64,000 nucleotides of DNA from Nitrospiraceae bacterium (GCA_919902505.1 CAKKRE010000014.1:1-64000); one strand, 5' to 3'; numbered from the stretch's first letter, positions 8,006 through 15,263 are shown. Program-made: numbers and translations. Notes: generated by a model not told the origin, from the sequence alone.

Positions 8006-8068
8006 GCCTCACGCACCGCGAACCGGCGCGCGGCTGGTGGCGCGTCCGTGTTGAGCGCAGTGTTAGGC
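8006..8068 (-). other. attC recombination site
   Basis: On the minus strand it opens with a perfect GCCTAAC (8062-8068) and closes with GTGAGGC (8006-8012, one base off GTTAGGC), 63 bp. The stop codon TAA of the upstream membrane-protein gene lies inside the first core. Inner arms are GCGCTCAACACGGACG and GCCGGTTCGCGGTGCG. Confidence 0.65.
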
Positions 8069-8725
8069 CGCTCTCTTGGCATTGGCTTGATGGAATAGCT
8101 TGGCCAGCACTCCCGCAGCGACAGGAAAGAGAACAGCATAGCCAATGATACCAATAGTTCGAACCTGCATGTTTTCGATAGGCACACCGACAACCCCCAC
8201 GAACGCAAGCATGGCACTCGTGAACATGAGGGCACGAGCCACGCGCGCGGACCCAGCACCAGACATGGCGATAGCGAGGAACAGCGCTCCCAGGGCAAAG
8301 AAGATGTCCCAGGCGAGAATATCCAACGCATATGCGACAGACGGCCAAGAGAAGGAGAAGACCAAGGGAGCCCACGACTCCCTTGCGAATGTGGGGTGTG
8401 TGCTCAGGGTCAGGGTGGCAAAGTGAACGACGCACGTAACGGTGGCGGACATGCTGATGAAAACCACCCCGGCCAAGGCGAATGCCTTACGGTCCGGCAC
8501 CGCCCAAGCATGAAGCGCAATAGACAGAACCACAAGAGCTGGAGCGATACCAAGAATCAGCAACTCCATCAGAAAGAACCATGGTTGCTGGATCTGGTGA
8601 ACCGGCGATGGGAGCGTAAGGAGACCAACCGCTAGGACGCAGACGTAGGCGAGGCAAAGGACCGCAACGGCTGCGCCAGAGACGATGCCGAGGCGCCGCA
8701 GGGTAAAAGGTACAGCATCGTGCAT
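8063..8725 (-). CDS. Multi-pass membrane protein of unknown function
   Basis: 220 residues with about six to seven hydrophobic segments, for example IVSGAAVAVLCLAYVCVLAV near the N-terminus and IGIIGYAVLFPVAAGVLAKLF near the C-terminus. No catalytic motif stands out and I do not recognise a family. Start: ATG at 8725 (MHDAVPFTLRR). The longer frame to 8809 would translate the upstream attC site, giving the tell-tale LTSRSTRTCRLAVREA string, and should not be annotated as protein. The gene ends inside the attC core at 8062-8068 and is flanked by two closely related attC sites. Confidence 0.65.
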   Translation of the reverse strand: MHDAVPFTLRRLGIVSGAAVAVLCLAYVCVLAVGLLTLPSPVHQIQQPWFFLMELLILGIAPALVVLSIALHAWAVPDRKAFALAGVVFISMSATVTCVVHFATLTLSTHPTFARESWAPLVFSFSWPSVAYALDILAWDIFFALGALFLAIAMSGAGSARVARALMFTSAMLAFVGVVGVPIENMQVRTIGIIGYAVLFPVAAGVLAKLFHQANAKRAA

Positions 8726-8753
8726 GTCAGCTGCCGACGGGCGCGTTTGTGCG

Positions 8754-8802
8754 GCCTCACGCACAGCTAACCGGCACGTCCGAGTTGAGCGTGAAGTGAG
8801 AG
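8754..8802 (-). other. attC recombination site, shortened and diverged
   Basis: Ends with GTGAGGC (8754-8760), the same altered core as the site at 8006-8068. The two sites share GCCTCACGCAC, AACCGGC and GTTGAGCG in the same order; this one has about 14 fewer bases in the loop side and a decayed first core (CTCTCAC). Its sequence supplies the stop codon of the frameshifted brnA. Confidence 0.55.
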
Positions 8803-9033
8803 CTCGCACATGATGCTCCGTATAGGCATCGAGAAGCCGCGGATCATTCGCTGGTACTGCGTGTGATGTTTTCGCGCCTCACTCTTGAAGAACTCGACGC
8901 TTCTCTTGCTCAACGCGATGGTGACCTTGACGCCTTCGTCTCGAAAGATGAGTTCCTCTGGGCGAGGAAGGACGTCAGGAACGACCCTGAGGTCTCCGAG
9001 AGGTTCGTCGGTATACTTGATTTTCTCGCTCAT
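8767..9033 (-). pseudogene. brnA: BrnA-type (CopG/RHH) antitoxin gene, frameshifted
   Basis: The first ~63 codons encode a typical BrnA: MSEKIKYTDEPLG, then VKVTIALSKRSVEFFK and HHTQYQRMIR, the ribbon-helix-helix region. Directly after MIR the frame is lost: one C is missing near 8837-8842. In the shifted frame the expected end RLLDAYTEHH appears, while the actual frame runs on as GFSMPIRS and stops in the attC site. Start: ATG at 9033 after AGGAGAG. The antitoxin would normally bind the BrnT toxin and repress the shared promoter. Here the DNA-binding part is partly kept, and the C-terminus is replaced. Confidence 0.7.
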
Positions 9034-9214
9034 AGACTCTCCTGCCTTTCCGCCAATAGCCGGCGCCGAAAATCCGAATGACATCATGGCGAAACGTAAA
9101 TCGAACAGTCAGGACTCCGCCATCGATCCAGCCGAAACAGTAATGTCGCGTCTCACTTGAGCTATGAGACAGATCTCCCGCGATCACGCGGCGGGGATCA
9201 GCCGTTGACTTCAC
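8975..9214 (-). pseudogene. brnT: BrnT-type toxin gene, 5'-truncated
   Basis: The C-terminal half of a BrnT RNase toxin: DLSHSSSETRHYCFGWIDGG, then VLTVRFTFRHDVIRIFGAGY and the WRKGRRVYERE end. The N-terminal ~45 residues, which hold the first beta strands and part of the active-site surface, are absent. The reading frame starts from a GTG at 9214 with no good ribosome site, a few bases from the neighbouring gene's stop at 9242. It overlaps the start of brnA, as in intact brnTA operons. The toxin is most likely inactive. Confidence 0.7.
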
Positions 9215-9241
9215 GCAATCTCTGAGACCCCTCGGAGAGGT

Positions 9242-9643
9242 TTATTCGGTTGATGTTCGCTTCAGCCGATACCCGGAATAGCGATACCCCTCTTCTCCTG
9301 CTTCCTGGAGGACGTCAAACGTTTCACCGCCGCCCAAGCCCAGGCCCATCACAATGGCTTCCGTGTCGGAGAGCGGTTCCAAGGCATGGATGAACTCAAA
9401 CGGCGTGGGTTTGGTGAAGCGGCCGGTCAGCACCAGGAATCCATCCTGAATCGACAATCGCAGACGGTCGAGCAATGCCTCTTCTTCACCGAGGTCGATA
9501 ATCTCATAGCTGCCCACTCGATGGTGCCACGCGGAGGGGATGGGCACCGGATGGATGCGCTCTCCCACGACCATGCGCGACGTCTGATTCGTCCGACCGA
9601 TCAACAGGTCGTGGCCGGCCATCATGGCATGCGAAAAGGTCAT
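9242..9643 (-). pseudogene. Possible C-terminal accessory domain of a serine beta-lactamase-like protein
   Basis: Up to 133 codons from ATG 9643 (frame open to 9682, TTG). The sequence has WHHRVGSYEIIDLGEEEALL, then a beta-rich stretch and a glycine-rich MGLGLGGGETFDVLQ segment ending in YRYSGYRLKR. This looks like the lipocalin-like tail that follows the catalytic domain of some class C beta-lactamase homologues. No SxxK or YxN catalytic motif is present, so it seems to be a gene fragment expressed, if at all, behind the thioesterase gene. The family call rests on memory of the pattern and is uncertain; it could be a stand-alone small protein. Confidence 0.4.
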
Positions 9644-9662
9644 CTTTCCCAATTGCCCGAGA

Positions 9663-10109
9663 TCAATCGGAAACAATCCCAACCGTCTGTTGAAACAGCC
9701 TGGTCAGTGCATCTGGAACACGCACGGGCCGGTGGGTCTTCATGTTGATGAAGAGGCCGTGCTGAGTCGCCTCTGCCGCGATCCGATTGTGCCCCACGAT
9801 GACGAACGTAGCCGACAACTCCCAGCTCGTCCGGCCTAAACTCTTCAACCACGCGGTGCCCGACACAACATCAAACAGCCGAATCGGGCTCTTATACTGA
9901 ATCTCGGTTCTCGCGATCATCGGAACCGTATCCTGCTGCATGAGAGCCGGCAGCGGCAGGTATTGACTCAACATGGCCAGCCGCAAATCCTCCAGCCACT
10001 TCACATGCACCAGATTGCTGAGCACGCCGCTGAAATCAATCTCGTAGGTTTTGGGTGTCAACGTCAGATGCGTCAGCAACGGCTGCCCATTCGCAGGGGA
10101 TCCACTCAT
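9663..10109 (-). CDS. Acyl-CoA thioesterase, hotdog fold (4HBT/YbgC-like)
   Basis: 148 residues, the normal length of a single hotdog domain. The motif EIDFSGVLSNLVHVKWLEDLR (~residues 24-44) corresponds to the conserved D-x-x-G-x-V-x-x-x-x-Y/W segment that includes the catalytic acid in this superfamily. MIARTEIQYKSPIRLFD and the GHNRIAAEATQHGLFIN strands follow. It would hydrolyse acyl-CoA thioesters in the cytoplasm; chain length is unknown. Start: ATG at 10109 with GGGAGGTGAC upstream. The following fragment (9242-9643) starts before or close to this stop. Confidence 0.8.
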   Translation of the reverse strand: MSGSPANGQPLLTHLTLTPKTYEIDFSGVLSNLVHVKWLEDLRLAMLSQYLPLPALMQQDTVPMIARTEIQYKSPIRLFDVVSGTAWLKSLGRTSWELSATFVIVGHNRIAAEATQHGLFINMKTHRPVRVPDALTRLFQQTVGIVSD

Positions 10110-10336
10110 CGCGTCACCTCCCGAGGCCAAGACATCTCACGAACGACCATAGTCCGTAGTTCTCTCCCAATAGGAATGGTTACTCTCCTCGATGAACCAG
10201 GAACTAGCCACTCCATCGTACTGATCTCAAGTCGAGCGATCAAAGTCAAAGGGTCAACCGACATTCCAATGTATCGAGATTGAACATGCCGGCACCCAAT
10301 GAGCCTCATCAAGGCCCGGTTCCTCGTTGACCCGGC

Positions 10337-10800
10337 GTGGTTCTCACAGTAGTCTGCGAGACGATTGGGAACTCTACTTTCTCAGCCGCGGATAACTCCG
10401 ACAACCGTGACGCCCTCGCGCCTACGAGCCATGAACACATTTGCGCGAATCCCCACGGCCTGCGTGATCATCGTGCTATGGGCGACGTCGCTCTGAAGCT
10501 GCCGAACCAGGCGCAGGCGGATATCAAATATTTCCCCATCCCTGCTGTCAGTACCAGCAAGAACGACGGCCATGAGATCACCGTCAAAAGAGGCGCTGAG
10601 CCGCTATATTCGAAGGACCGGCTTGAAGTGAACAAGATGTTTGCGAGTGAATCCAAGCGGGCGATTCTGGTGATTCGTGGCGACCTGCAAGCCACCATCG
10701 GTGCAGATGTTCCATTTTATAAACAGAGCGCCTTGGGCGGACAGAACAATCTGCGCGGTTTCGGGGTCGATCCGTACATCGATCAGCAGCTGATTGCCTG
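10337..10800 (+). pseudogene. Remnant of an outer-membrane barrel (BamA/D15-like) gene
   Basis: An open stretch that translates to short pieces of a beta-barrel protein. Near the end FYKQSALGGQNNLRGFGVD matches the signature of BamA/Omp85-type barrels (G-G-x-x-x-L-R-G-F), followed by PYIDQQLIA. Upstream pieces (LPNQAQADIKYFPIPAVSTS and a KNDG turn) look like barrel strands, but much of the barrel between them is missing. After about 10800 the frame leaves any recognisable protein and a different fragment begins. No signal peptide or ribosome site is visible. Interpreted as a deletion-scarred pseudogene. Confidence 0.5.
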
Positions 10801-10818
10801 TAGCCCGCGTGCTGGCAC

Positions 10819-11070
10819 GTGGACGATTCCCGCCTGCTGGTGGAGCAGATTCGTTCCGCCGTGCCATCAGACGATTCTGTCGTTCTTTCCCAGGCCGCCC
10901 ACCGCTTGAAGTCCAGCAGCGCCCAGCTCGGCGTCCTGGCCACCGCCGCCCACGGCAAAGAATTGGAGACACTTGGACGGCTTGCTCGGATCGACGAGGC
11001 CGCTCACGTTCTGTCGCAACTCATCGAAGCCCATCAGTTCGCCTGCATCGCGATCACCTCGGAACTGCAA
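10819..11070 (+). pseudogene. Hpt-domain remnant of a hybrid histidine kinase
   Basis: About 83 codons matching the C-terminal Hpt domain of the hybrid kinase at 18916-22548. Both contain AHRLKSSSAQLG around the phosphorylatable histidine, a preceding S-R-x-x-V-x-x-[IL]-R-x-A-[IV] helix, and a C-terminal AC-I/T helix. The rest of the kinase is missing; at its left end it abuts the outer-membrane barrel remnant. It lies in the same frame as apaH, but the linker between them (11071-11154) has no domain character and apaH has a normal start at 11155. Confidence 0.65.
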
Positions 11071-11154
11071 CAGCGCGCCGCCCGATCAACCAACCGTTCG
11101 ACCGGCTCTCGCGACTTGCGAATGGACGTCGTCCGCGCTAGTCTGCACGCACCC

Positions 11155-11973
11155 ATGTCTACCTATGCAATCGGCGATGTGCAAGGCTGCTTTGCCTCGC
11201 TCAGACACCTCACACAGACGATTGGATTCCATCCGGCGCAGGATCGTCTCTGGTTCGTAGGGGATCTCGTCAATCGCGGGCCGGATTCCCTCGCCGTTCT
11301 GCGTTATATTCGTGGGCTCGGACCGGCAGCGGTCACCGTACTCGGCAATCACGACCTGTTCCTGCTTGCCGTTGCGGCCGGCCTGGCGACCCTTCGGCGC
11401 GACGATACGCTGACCCAAGTCCTGGACGCCCCGGACTGCGACGAACTCACGACCTGGCTCAGACAGCAACCGTTGCTCTATCGGGAGGGGTCCTATGTCC
11501 TAGTCCATGCCGGACTTTTGCCGCACTGGACACTTGAGGAGGCCCAGCGATTGGCCATGGAGGCCGAAACGGCACTGCGGGGAGAACAGTTCAACGCCAC
11601 GCTCCGCGCCCTCCACCCCAGCGGCCATTTGCAATGGTCGCCCGATCTGAAAGGCCCAGTGCGACTTGCCACCGTCACCAAGGTGTTGACCCGGCTACGA
11701 ACCTGCTCCGACGACGGTATCATGGACTCAACCTTCTCCGGCCCGCCGAAACTCACCCCCCATGGATTTCACCCCTGGTTCGATGTCCCAAACCGACGAA
11801 GTGCGACCGCCACGATTGTGTTCGGGCATTGGGCGGCGATGGGTCTTCATCTCACACCGAACCTGCTCGGACTGGACAGCGGCTGCGTATACGGGCGACA
11901 GCTCACCGCGGTGCGACTGGAGGACCGGAAGGTCTTCCAAGTGCGTTGCGAGGAGACGCGTGGTGGCAAGTGA
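11155..11973 (+). CDS. apaH: Bis(5'-nucleosyl)-tetraphosphatase, symmetrical (diadenosine tetraphosphatase)
   Basis: 272 residues, normal for ApaH. The metallophosphoesterase motifs are in order: YAIGDVQGC (residues 4-12), WFVGDLVNRGPDS, VLGNHD, then LVHAGLLP and a late IVFGHWAA. It cleaves Ap4A into two ADP and so controls alarmone levels and RNA capping by dinucleoside polyphosphates. It is cytoplasmic and needs a divalent metal. Start: ATG at 11155, chosen because conserved sequence begins there; the ribosome site is weak, and the open frame upstream is an unrelated Hpt remnant. The next gene overlaps its end by 11 bases, so the two are probably co-translated. Confidence 0.93.
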   Translation: MSTYAIGDVQGCFASLRHLTQTIGFHPAQDRLWFVGDLVNRGPDSLAVLRYIRGLGPAAVTVLGNHDLFLLAVAAGLATLRRDDTLTQVLDAPDCDELTTWLRQQPLLYREGSYVLVHAGLLPHWTLEEAQRLAMEAETALRGEQFNATLRALHPSGHLQWSPDLKGPVRLATVTKVLTRLRTCSDDGIMDSTFSGPPKLTPHGFHPWFDVPNRRSATATIVFGHWAAMGLHLTPNLLGLDSGCVYGRQLTAVRLEDRKVFQVRCEETRGGK

Positions 11974-12505
11974 GCCGCCGGTCACGGTCGAGTGGCCCCG
12001 CTACAGTAGCACGGCGCTGCCTACCTACCGATTCCTCCCGGGCCTGACCCCGCATCCACGCCGCGATCTACTGGGGCATTCCTTCGCAGAGCCGGAGCCG
12101 CGCCCGTGCCCGCGCCCGTTTGAACACCACCAATGGTCGAACTCGGAGGACTATCTGTATGCGATCGATCTCTACAACTTTTTCTATTGGTGGGAAGCGC
12201 ACGAAGTGTTCGAGGGTTTATGGCACGCGTGCGGACGCAAGACGACGGCGGGCAACTTCTTCCAAGCCCTCATTCAGTTCGCCGCCGCCCATCTCAAACG
12301 CGCGCTCGGCAATGAAATAGCCGCGCACAATCTTGCCCGTAGCGGGCTTCTGCGCCTGCAGAACAGTCCCGTTCACTATATGGGGCTTGATACCGTCACA
12401 GTCGCCGATGACGCCACATTGTGGATGGGGAACAACAGCCGGCCAAGCGTGCGTATTCGATTGGGAAGCTGTGGCGAGGGGTTATCGGTGAGCAAGGCCC
12501 CGTGA
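11963..12505 (+). CDS. DUF309 domain-containing protein
   Basis: 180 residues. The DUF309 core is clear: YLYAIDLYNFFYWWEAHEVF, then a WHACGR turn and a helix AGNFFQALIQFAAAHLKRAL. This family of small helical proteins is common in bacteria and has no settled function. The N-terminal ~60 residues are proline- and arginine-rich and look unstructured. Start: GTG at 11963, with GAGGAGA a few bases upstream, overlapping the apaH stop by 11 bases. Convergent with panB; only 33 bases separate the two stops. Confidence 0.78.
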   Translation: MASEPPVTVEWPRYSSTALPTYRFLPGLTPHPRRDLLGHSFAEPEPRPCPRPFEHHQWSNSEDYLYAIDLYNFFYWWEAHEVFEGLWHACGRKTTAGNFFQALIQFAAAHLKRALGNEIAAHNLARSGLLRLQNSPVHYMGLDTVTVADDATLWMGNNSRPSVRIRLGSCGEGLSVSKAP

Positions 12506-12538
12506 GCATCCATGGTTCCTACTCGGGACGGCAGCCGG

Positions 12539-13327
12539 CTAGTGATAACTTTCAGAATCGGATGGGAAGGTGCCCTGCTCAACCTCATCCTTGTATCGGC
12601 GGAGAGCCTGCAGAGCATCGACCTTGAGATGCGCGTAGGGTTTTACGAACTTCGGCACAAACTCATCGAAGAGGCCCAGCAGGTCATACAGCACCAGCAC
12701 CTGACCGTCACAATGCGGGCCGGCCCCGATGCCGATCGTCGGAATCGAGAGCGCCTCCGTCACGGTCTTCGCCACCCCCGCGGGAATCGCTTCCAGCACG
12801 ATCCCCACAGCCCCGGCGGCTTCCAACGCCTGGGCGTCTTCGAGCAATTGCTGCGCCCGGTCCTTGCCCTTCCCCTGCACCTTATACCCACCGTATTGAT
12901 GGACAGATTGCGGCGTCATACCGAGATGCCCCATCACAGGGATGCCGACCTTCACAATCGCCGAGACACGGTCCGCAACCGCAGCCCCTCCTTCCAGCTT
13001 CACGGCATGGGCTCCGGCCTGAATGAACCGACCGGCGTTTCGAAGCGCATCTTCCTGGCTGACCTGGTAGGACAGGAACGGCATATCGCCGATGACCACA
13101 GACCGCTGAACCGCTCCGGCCACCAGCTTGGTATGGTACAGCATCTCCTCCATCGTGACTGAGAGGGTATTCGATTTACCCTGTACCACCACGCCCAGCG
13201 AATCGCCCACCAGAATCACGTCGATCCCCGCCTCTTCGACGATACGCGCAAACAGCGCATCGTACGCGGTGACGACCGTGATCTTCCGCCTGTCACGCTT
13301 GCACTTCTGCAAGTCCGGGACGGTCAT
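12539..13327 (-). CDS. panB: 3-methyl-2-oxobutanoate hydroxymethyltransferase
   Basis: 262 residues, as usual for PanB. It transfers the hydroxymethyl group of 5,10-methylenetetrahydrofolate to alpha-ketoisovalerate, giving ketopantoate for pantothenate and CoA. The TIM-barrel motifs are visible: ITVVTAYDALFARIVEEAG, ILVGDSLGVVVQG, MPFLSYQVS, AVKLEGG and PTIGIGAGPHCDGQVLV. Start: ATG at 13327, whose A is the last base of the metF stop (TGATG). This suggests translational coupling. Pairing with metF and folD links folate one-carbon supply to its use in this pathway. Confidence 0.96.
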   Translation of the reverse strand: MTVPDLQKCKRDRRKITVVTAYDALFARIVEEAGIDVILVGDSLGVVVQGKSNTLSVTMEEMLYHTKLVAGAVQRSVVIGDMPFLSYQVSQEDALRNAGRFIQAGAHAVKLEGGAAVADRVSAIVKVGIPVMGHLGMTPQSVHQYGGYKVQGKGKDRAQQLLEDAQALEAAGAVGIVLEAIPAGVAKTVTEALSIPTIGIGAGPHCDGQVLVLYDLLGLFDEFVPKFVKPYAHLKVDALQALRRYKDEVEQGTFPSDSESYH

Positions 13328-14217
13328 CACCCGAGCTCTGCTTTCGTGAGAATTTCCGGCAGCCGTTCCGTCGACTTGATCGCCATGATGTGCACGCCGT
13401 CGCAGTAGGGACGCACGGCCTTGATGGTGCGGACGGCAATCTCCACGCCTGCATCGAGTGCCCGCTTGTCCCCCGCAGCGCGCATTTCGTCGATCATACC
13501 CTGCGGCACACAGACGCCGGGAATGTTGGCGTTCATGAATTCCGCCATCTTCGCGCTGCGCAGCAACAGGATTCCGGCGAGCACCTTCACCTTGAACGGA
13601 CGCACTGCCTGCATGAAAGTCTTGAACTGCTCAGGCTGATAAATCGCCTGGGTCTGAAAGAACTCCGCGCCCGCCCGCACCTTGACCTCGAACTTCACCA
13701 ACATCGGGCCGAGCGGATCGGCTTCAGGAGTCACGGCGCCGCCGATCGTAAAGGCGGTGGACCCGTCGAGCTTATTCCCCGCATAGTCCTTCCCGTTATT
13801 CAAGCCCGTCACCAACTGCATGACTTGAACAGAATCCAGGTCGTACACCGGCTTCGCTTCTTTATGGTCGCCTACGGTGGGATAGTCCCCGGTCAGACAG
13901 AGGATATTCCGGATGCCTAGAATGTGCGCACCCATGAGATCGGATTGCATCGCGATACGATTGCGATCCCGACAGGTCAGCTGCATCACCGGGTCATGCC
14001 CCAACTCATACAACACGCGGCAGACCGGCAACGACCCGGCCCGCACGATCGCCGCCGTATTGTCGGTGACGTTCACCCCATGCACACGGCCGACGAGCGC
14101 CTTGGCACTCTCAACCACATGGGTCAGGTTCGTGCCCTTCGGCGGATTATATTCCACCGTCACGGCAAATTGTCCCTGGGCCAATACGTCTTTGAGTCGC
14201 CGCGGCTCCCGGCTCAT
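13327..14217 (-). CDS. metF: Methylenetetrahydrofolate reductase family protein
   Basis: 296 residues, a TIM-barrel flavoprotein of the MetF family. It reduces 5,10-methylenetetrahydrofolate to the 5-methyl form used for methionine synthesis. Visible signatures: FAVTVEYNPPKGT near the N-terminus (the catalytic Glu region), QLTCRDRNRIAMQSDLMGA, NILCLTGDYP for FAD binding, and FFQTQAIYQPEQF. Start: ATG at 14217 preceded by ATAGGAGA. Its stop overlaps the panB start. An 81-bp inverted repeat lies upstream, before folD. The small size fits prokaryotic MetF, which lacks the eukaryotic regulatory domain. Confidence 0.93.
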   Translation of the reverse strand: MSREPRRLKDVLAQGQFAVTVEYNPPKGTNLTHVVESAKALVGRVHGVNVTDNTAAIVRAGSLPVCRVLYELGHDPVMQLTCRDRNRIAMQSDLMGAHILGIRNILCLTGDYPTVGDHKEAKPVYDLDSVQVMQLVTGLNNGKDYAGNKLDGSTAFTIGGAVTPEADPLGPMLVKFEVKVRAGAEFFQTQAIYQPEQFKTFMQAVRPFKVKVLAGILLLRSAKMAEFMNANIPGVCVPQGMIDEMRAAGDKRALDAGVEIAVRTIKAVRPYCDGVHIMAIKSTERLPEILTKAELG

Positions 14218-14273
14218 GTAAATCTCCTATCCATTTCCGTCCTTTCCAGGACTATCCCCGTCTCACAGCAGAT

Positions 14274-14354
14274 AGGCCGCGGACTCCTTCGTGCGCGCGT
14301 CCAACGAGGGCCTTCTAAGGCCGCGCGTTGCGCGAGCATAGGAGTCTGCGGCCT
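14274..14354. repeat. Long imperfect inverted repeat between folD and metF
   Basis: Outer 15-base arms AGGCCGCGGACTCCT (14274-14288) and AGGAGTCTGCGGCCT (14340-14354) pair with one mismatch. Inside them GGCCTT-CT-AAGGCC makes a second stem, flanked by CGCG-rich arms. The whole can fold as one long hairpin on either strand. No T-run follows, so it is not a classic terminator. It could be an RNA structure in the folD-metF transcript or a palindromic repeat element. Confidence 0.6.
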
Positions 14355-14362
14355 GGCTGCTG

Positions 14363-15223
14363 CTATTTCATCCCTGCCATTCTCTTAGCAGATTCAACCG
14401 TATTGTCGAGCAACATCGCAATCGTCATCGGCCCGACTCCGCCGGGAACCGGGCTGATCCACCCGGCCTTTTGGCTGACCGACTCGAAATCCACATCCCC
14501 CACCACCTTCCCATCCGGCAAGCGGTTGGTGCCTACATCGATCACGACCGCGCCTTCGCGCACCATATCGGCTGTCACGAATTTGGCTTTTCCGATCGCG
14601 ACCAGCAGCAATTCCGCCTCCCGACAAACGTCCGGCAGGTCTTTGGTCTTCGAATGGCAGATCGTGACGGTAGCATTGCGATGAAGTAGCATGAGCGCGA
14701 GTGGCTTGCCGACAATGTTGCTGCGGCCGAGCACCACCGCCCGTTTGCCCTCGATCGAGACCCCGGTCGATTCGATCATCTTAATGACCCCCTTCGGCGT
14801 GCAGGCCTCAAAAATGGGGCTCCCCTCGACGAGCCGACCGAAGTTGTATGGGTGGAACCCGTCGGCATCCTTCTGAGCGGACACCGCGTCGAGCACGACC
14901 TTGCTGTCGATATGTTTGGGCAACGGCAGTTGCACCAGAATGCCGTGAATTTTCGGATCGGCATTCTTTTGGGCGATCAAGGCCAACAAGTCGGCCTGAG
15001 TGGTGCTGGCAGGCAACTTCGAATCGTCGATGTAGATCCCCGCTGCGTCGCAGGCCTTCTGTTTGCTTTTGACATAGAGATGCGAGGCGGGATCGTCACC
15101 CACCAAGATCGTGGCCAAACCCGGTTTCATCCCTGTTTTGGCCAGTACCGCCGCGGATTCTTTCGCGAGTCCTTCACGAACCTGTTGCGCCAACGCCTTC
15201 CCATCGATAATTCGAGCTGCCAC
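14363..15223 (-). CDS. folD: Bifunctional methylenetetrahydrofolate dehydrogenase/cyclohydrolase
   Basis: 286 residues. FolD interconverts 5,10-methylene-, methenyl- and 10-formyltetrahydrofolate with NADP. Motifs present: SHLYVKSKQKACDAAGI with the active-site lysine, the GILVQLPLPKHID signature, and the NADP-loop segment VVLGRSNIVGKPLALMLL, ending in ISPVPGGVGPMT. Start: GTG at 15223 with AGGGAGG upstream, matching the usual N-terminus ARIIDGKALA; the longer frame from 15277 has no support. A sigma-70-type promoter lies 41-70 bases upstream. Acts with MetF and PanB nearby. Confidence 0.95.
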   Translation of the reverse strand: MAARIIDGKALAQQVREGLAKESAAVLAKTGMKPGLATILVGDDPASHLYVKSKQKACDAAGIYIDDSKLPASTTQADLLALIAQKNADPKIHGILVQLPLPKHIDSKVVLDAVSAQKDADGFHPYNFGRLVEGSPIFEACTPKGVIKMIESTGVSIEGKRAVVLGRSNIVGKPLALMLLHRNATVTICHSKTKDLPDVCREAELLLVAIGKAKFVTADMVREGAVVIDVGTNRLPDGKVVGDVDFESVSQKAGWISPVPGGVGPMTIAMLLDNTVESAKRMAGMK

Positions 15224-15263
15224 GATATCCTCCCTGGCCTGAATAGAAACAAAAAGTGTCGGC

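Larger units (their letters stand above)
1..9241 (-). mobile_element. Integron-like cassette array without integrase (CALIN)
   Basis: About ten unrelated genes, all on the minus strand, are separated by short sites that match attC: a seven-base core of the GTTRRRY type and its partner RYYYAAC, 34-108 bp apart, enclosing bulged inverted repeats. The clear sites are at 3079-3150, 4538-4589 and 8006-8068; weaker ones are at 307-414, 1257-1290, 7232-7282 and 8754-8802. Each site lies just after the stop codon of the gene it would belong to, as expected for gene cassettes. The products (methyltransferases, oxidoreductase, amidohydrolase-type enzymes, toxin-antitoxin) are typical cassette cargo. 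No tyrosine recombinase with an integron-integrase patch is encoded in the window. The right boundary near 9241 is ragged (a truncated brnT beside a truncated neighbour); the left end lies outside the window. Confidence 0.7.

Noticed and set aside
8726-8809. N-terminal extension of the membrane protein
   Set aside because: It is a translation of the attC site 8754-8802; the same residue pattern arises from other attC sites.
10110-10312. 68-residue minus-strand frame that ends in the start codon of the thioesterase gene
   Set aside because: The overlap is suggestive, but there is no ribosome site, no recognisable domain and a start codon in a region with no other coding signal.
10819-11154. 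In-frame fusion of an Hpt domain to ApaH
   Set aside because: The linker has no domain character, the Hpt part begins abruptly at another remnant, and ApaH has its own standard N-terminus.
12512-13162. Long plus-strand frame opposite panB
   Set aside because: A shadow of panB: its codon pattern mirrors the real gene and the protein has no known features. The same holds for most long frames opposite prs, ftsZ, ftsA, murC and the fab genes.
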